Assembly: GCA_015661535.1 (NCBI GenBank)
Contig: DQVY01000287.1
Coordinates: 1 to 15,453, forward strand
Origin: Sulfurovum sp.
GTDB lineage: Bacteria > Campylobacterota > Campylobacteria > Campylobacterales > Sulfurovaceae
Length of the DNA: 15,453 nucleotides
Direction: 5' to 3'
The translations under genes were made by a program, and so were the position numbers. Under the pieces are notes generated by a model. It did not search any database and was not told the DNA's origin. It worked only from the letters and a program-made list of their open reading frames with translations. Below, piece by piece: positions 14,079 through 15,453 of the stretch; within the stretch, counting starts at the first letter, position 1; the number at the start of each line of letters is the position of its first letter.

Positions 14079-14342
14079 ATGACAAATGCAGATAGACTCA
14101 AAAACCTGTTAGAACGTGAAATGATTCCCGATATTGAAGCGGCTATTGATGAACTCTTCGCCACTATAGATAAAAGCAAAAATGCGACCACTTCCCAAAA
14201 AGAGGACTTGGAAGAGATGCGTGAAATGCGTACAGAATGTTTTGCCATTGTAGAAGAGCTCGGACGTGGTGAACTTGAAAGTGATGAAATTGATGATTTA
14301 CTGGAAGGCTTGGTTGATTCAAAAACCGATGAGGATGCGTAA
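14079..14342 (+). CDS. Small acidic helical protein, unknown function
   Basis: 87 residues, rich in Glu and Asp and with almost no aromatic residues. It reads as two or three amphipathic helices (RLKNLLEREMIPDIEAAIDE at 6-25, then a KEDLEEMREMRTEC stretch at 41-54) and an acidic tail (LESDEIDDLLEGLVDSKTDEDA). It has its own TATAAT promoter and ribosome site, so it is likely real despite its size. I do not recognise the family. The make-up suggests a coiled-coil or adaptor protein that binds a partner. A terminator-like hairpin follows 24 bp after the stop. Confidence 0.72.
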   Translation: MTNADRLKNLLEREMIPDIEAAIDELFATIDKSKNATTSQKEDLEEMREMRTECFAIVEELGRGELESDEIDDLLEGLVDSKTDEDA

Positions 14343-14366
14343 ATCATATTATGTATAATGTGATGC

Positions 14367-14400
14367 TGTAGGGTGGTGCTTTTAAGCCCACCACCCTACA
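14367..14400. terminator. GC-rich hairpin between the acidic protein gene and metE
   Basis: TGTAGGGTGGTG (14367-14378) pairs perfectly with CACCACCCTACA (14389-14400) over 12 bp; the loop GCTTTTAAGC can also pair within itself. The stem ends 9 bp before the metE stop, so it can serve both convergent genes. No T tract. The GTAGGGTGG start is like palindromic repeat units seen in many genomes, so a dispersed repeat is the alternative. Confidence 0.6.
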
Positions 14401-14409
14401 TCAGATCTA

Positions 14410-15453
14410 TCAATTCTTCAAACTTTTTCGAACAATCTCCACAGCTTTCACCATATTGATAAGGCTAGGTTTTACCTCTTCCCATTTTCGTGTTTTCAGT
14501 CCACAATCAGGATTGATCCAAAGTTGCTCTTTTGGCAGTACCTCAAGCAATAGTTTGATCTGCGCTACCATCTCCTCAACAGAAGGGATACGCGGAGAGT
14601 GAATGTCATATACCCCTGGTCCAACCTCTTGTTTGTAACCCACTTCTTTAAATATTTTAAGCAATTCATTGCCTGAACGGGCTGTCTCTATGGAGATGAC
14701 ATCTGCATCCATTGCTTCTATGGTACGAATGATGTCGTTGAATTCGGAGTAACACATGTGGGTATGTATTTGTGTCTCTTTGTTTGCTGTACTTACAGAG
14801 ATCTTAAAGTCTCTTACCGCCCAGTCTTCGTACTCTCCAATGTTTTCCTCGCGTAAAGGGTAACCCTCTTTAAACGCAGCCTCATCCACTTGTATCATTT
14901 TAATACCTACTTTTTGAAGGTCATCGATCTCATCAGAGAGTGCTACCGCTATTTGTTTAGAAACATCACCCCTAGCCATATCGTCACGTACAAATGACCA
15001 GTTGAGTATGGTAACAGGACCTGTGAGCATTCCTTTCATGATCTTCTTTGTCTTGGACTGTGCATAGGTCATCCAATCGACTGTCATAGGTTTAGGACGG
15101 CTAATATCTCCGTAGATAAATGGTGGCTTGACACATCTACTGCCATAACTCTGCACCCAGCCATTTTGGCTAAAACTGTAGCCCTCTAGCTGTTCTCCAA
15201 AGTACTCTACCATGTCGTTACGCTCAGGTTCACCATGTACAAGAATTTCCAAACCACACTCTTCTTGAAATGCTATACAGTCATCGATATAGGCTTTCAT
15301 TTCATGTTCATAAGCCTCTTTGCTTATGGCACCTTTTTTAAAGTCTGCTCTTGCTTTTCTTACTTCTGGTGTTTGAGGGAATGAACCTATGGTGGTCGTA
15401 GCCAGATCTTTGTACCCAAGTAACTTTCTTTGTATTTTTATACGTTCTTCAAA
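14410..15453 (-). CDS. metE: Cobalamin-independent methionine synthase MetE, C-terminal part
   Basis: The frame is open to the window edge; 347 residues of about 750 are visible, so the N-terminal half lies beyond base 15453. MetE moves a methyl group from 5-methyltetrahydropteroyl-triglutamate to homocysteine, in the cytoplasm. The visible part starts just before the C-terminal catalytic barrel (LATTTIGSFPQTPEVRKAR at 17-35). It carries the zinc and homocysteine ligands H232, C234, E256 and C317; their spacings of 2, 22 and 61 are the same as for E. coli His641, Cys643, Glu665 and Cys726. Other family marks are VHGEPERNDMVEYFGEQL at 73-90 and the INPDCGLKTR segment. Nothing suggests loss of function. 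No metE-specific control is visible, as the promoter is outside the window. Confidence 0.96.
   Translation of the reverse strand, partial: FEERIKIQRKLLGYKDLATTTIGSFPQTPEVRKARADFKKGAISKEAYEHEMKAYIDDCIAFQEECGLEILVHGEPERNDMVEYFGEQLEGYSFSQNGWVQSYGSRCVKPPFIYGDISRPKPMTVDWMTYAQSKTKKIMKGMLTGPVTILNWSFVRDDMARGDVSKQIAVALSDEIDDLQKVGIKMIQVDEAAFKEGYPLREENIGEYEDWAVRDFKISVSTANKETQIHTHMCYSEFNDIIRTIEAMDADVISIETARSGNELLKIFKEVGYKQEVGPGVYDIHSPRIPSVEEMVAQIKLLLEVLPKEQLWINPDCGLKTRKWEEVKPSLINMVKAVEIVRKSLKN

Noticed and set aside
14066..14347. Ser-rich open frame on the minus strand opposite the 87-aa protein
   Set aside because: The Ser runs mirror the Asp/Glu codons of the + frame, and only the + frame has a TATAAT box and ribosome site.
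1..15453. CRISPR array, tRNA, rRNA, insertion sequence or prophage
   Set aside because: No spaced repeat array, cloverleaf-like stretch, transposase motif or phage-type gene was seen on either strand.

Overview
The window looks like chromosomal DNA of a Campylobacterota (former Epsilonproteobacteria) species, most likely a free-living sulfur- or hydrogen-oxidising type such as Sulfurovum or Sulfurimonas. The genus is a guess from protein style and moderate AT richness. The phylum call rests on the bifunctional ispDF, the HP1021/Cj1608-type atypical response regulator, and the order mrp <> ispDF - regulator - ATP-sulfurylase-like - pgpA, which I recall from Campylobacter jejuni (Cj1606c to Cj1610). 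No mobile element, CRISPR array, tRNA or rRNA was seen, and no gene-free stretch exceeds 300 bases.

Bases 1-4351, all on +: the 3' end of a DMSO-reductase-family molybdopterin oxidoreductase, a 149-bp gap with a hairpin, then a TorD-family chaperone, a multi-cluster iron-sulfur protein, and two unrecognised 157-residue proteins. The first of these two looks like a lone, catalytically dead N-terminal domain of shikimate dehydrogenase (AroE). The chaperone/Fe-S pair and the 157-residue pair each overlap by one base (TAATG). The block probably matures, or moves electrons to or from, the molybdoenzyme; its substrate cannot be told from the C-terminal part.

Bases 4422-8523, all on +: a short-form malic enzyme, then a four-helix membrane protein (DUF2868) and a GTPase with a DUF3482-type, glycine-rich hydrophobic C-terminal half. 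The last two overlap by 14 bases and probably act together at the membrane.

Bases 8533-12220, all on -: a tight operon read ispDF > atypical regulator > ATP-sulfurylase-like protein > pgpA. It joins isoprenoid precursor synthesis, a regulator lacking its phosphorylation Asp, a Sat homologue with a broken nucleotide site, and phospholipid head-group synthesis. mrp (Fe-S carrier ATPase, with an unusual Cys-rich tail) is divergent. The 177-bp gap between them holds a tandem TGTAAC repeat and an 11-bp-arm dyad, both candidate regulator sites.

Bases 13595-15453: a strong hairpin, a DUF3144 protein on -, a divergent small acidic protein on +, a GC-rich hairpin, and the C-terminal half of cobalamin-independent methionine synthase MetE on -, running off the window.

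Best candidates for something undescribed: the degenerate Sat-like protein kept in an operon with the atypical regulator, and the TorD / Fe-S / dead-AroE-domain / unknown cassette beside the molybdoenzyme.
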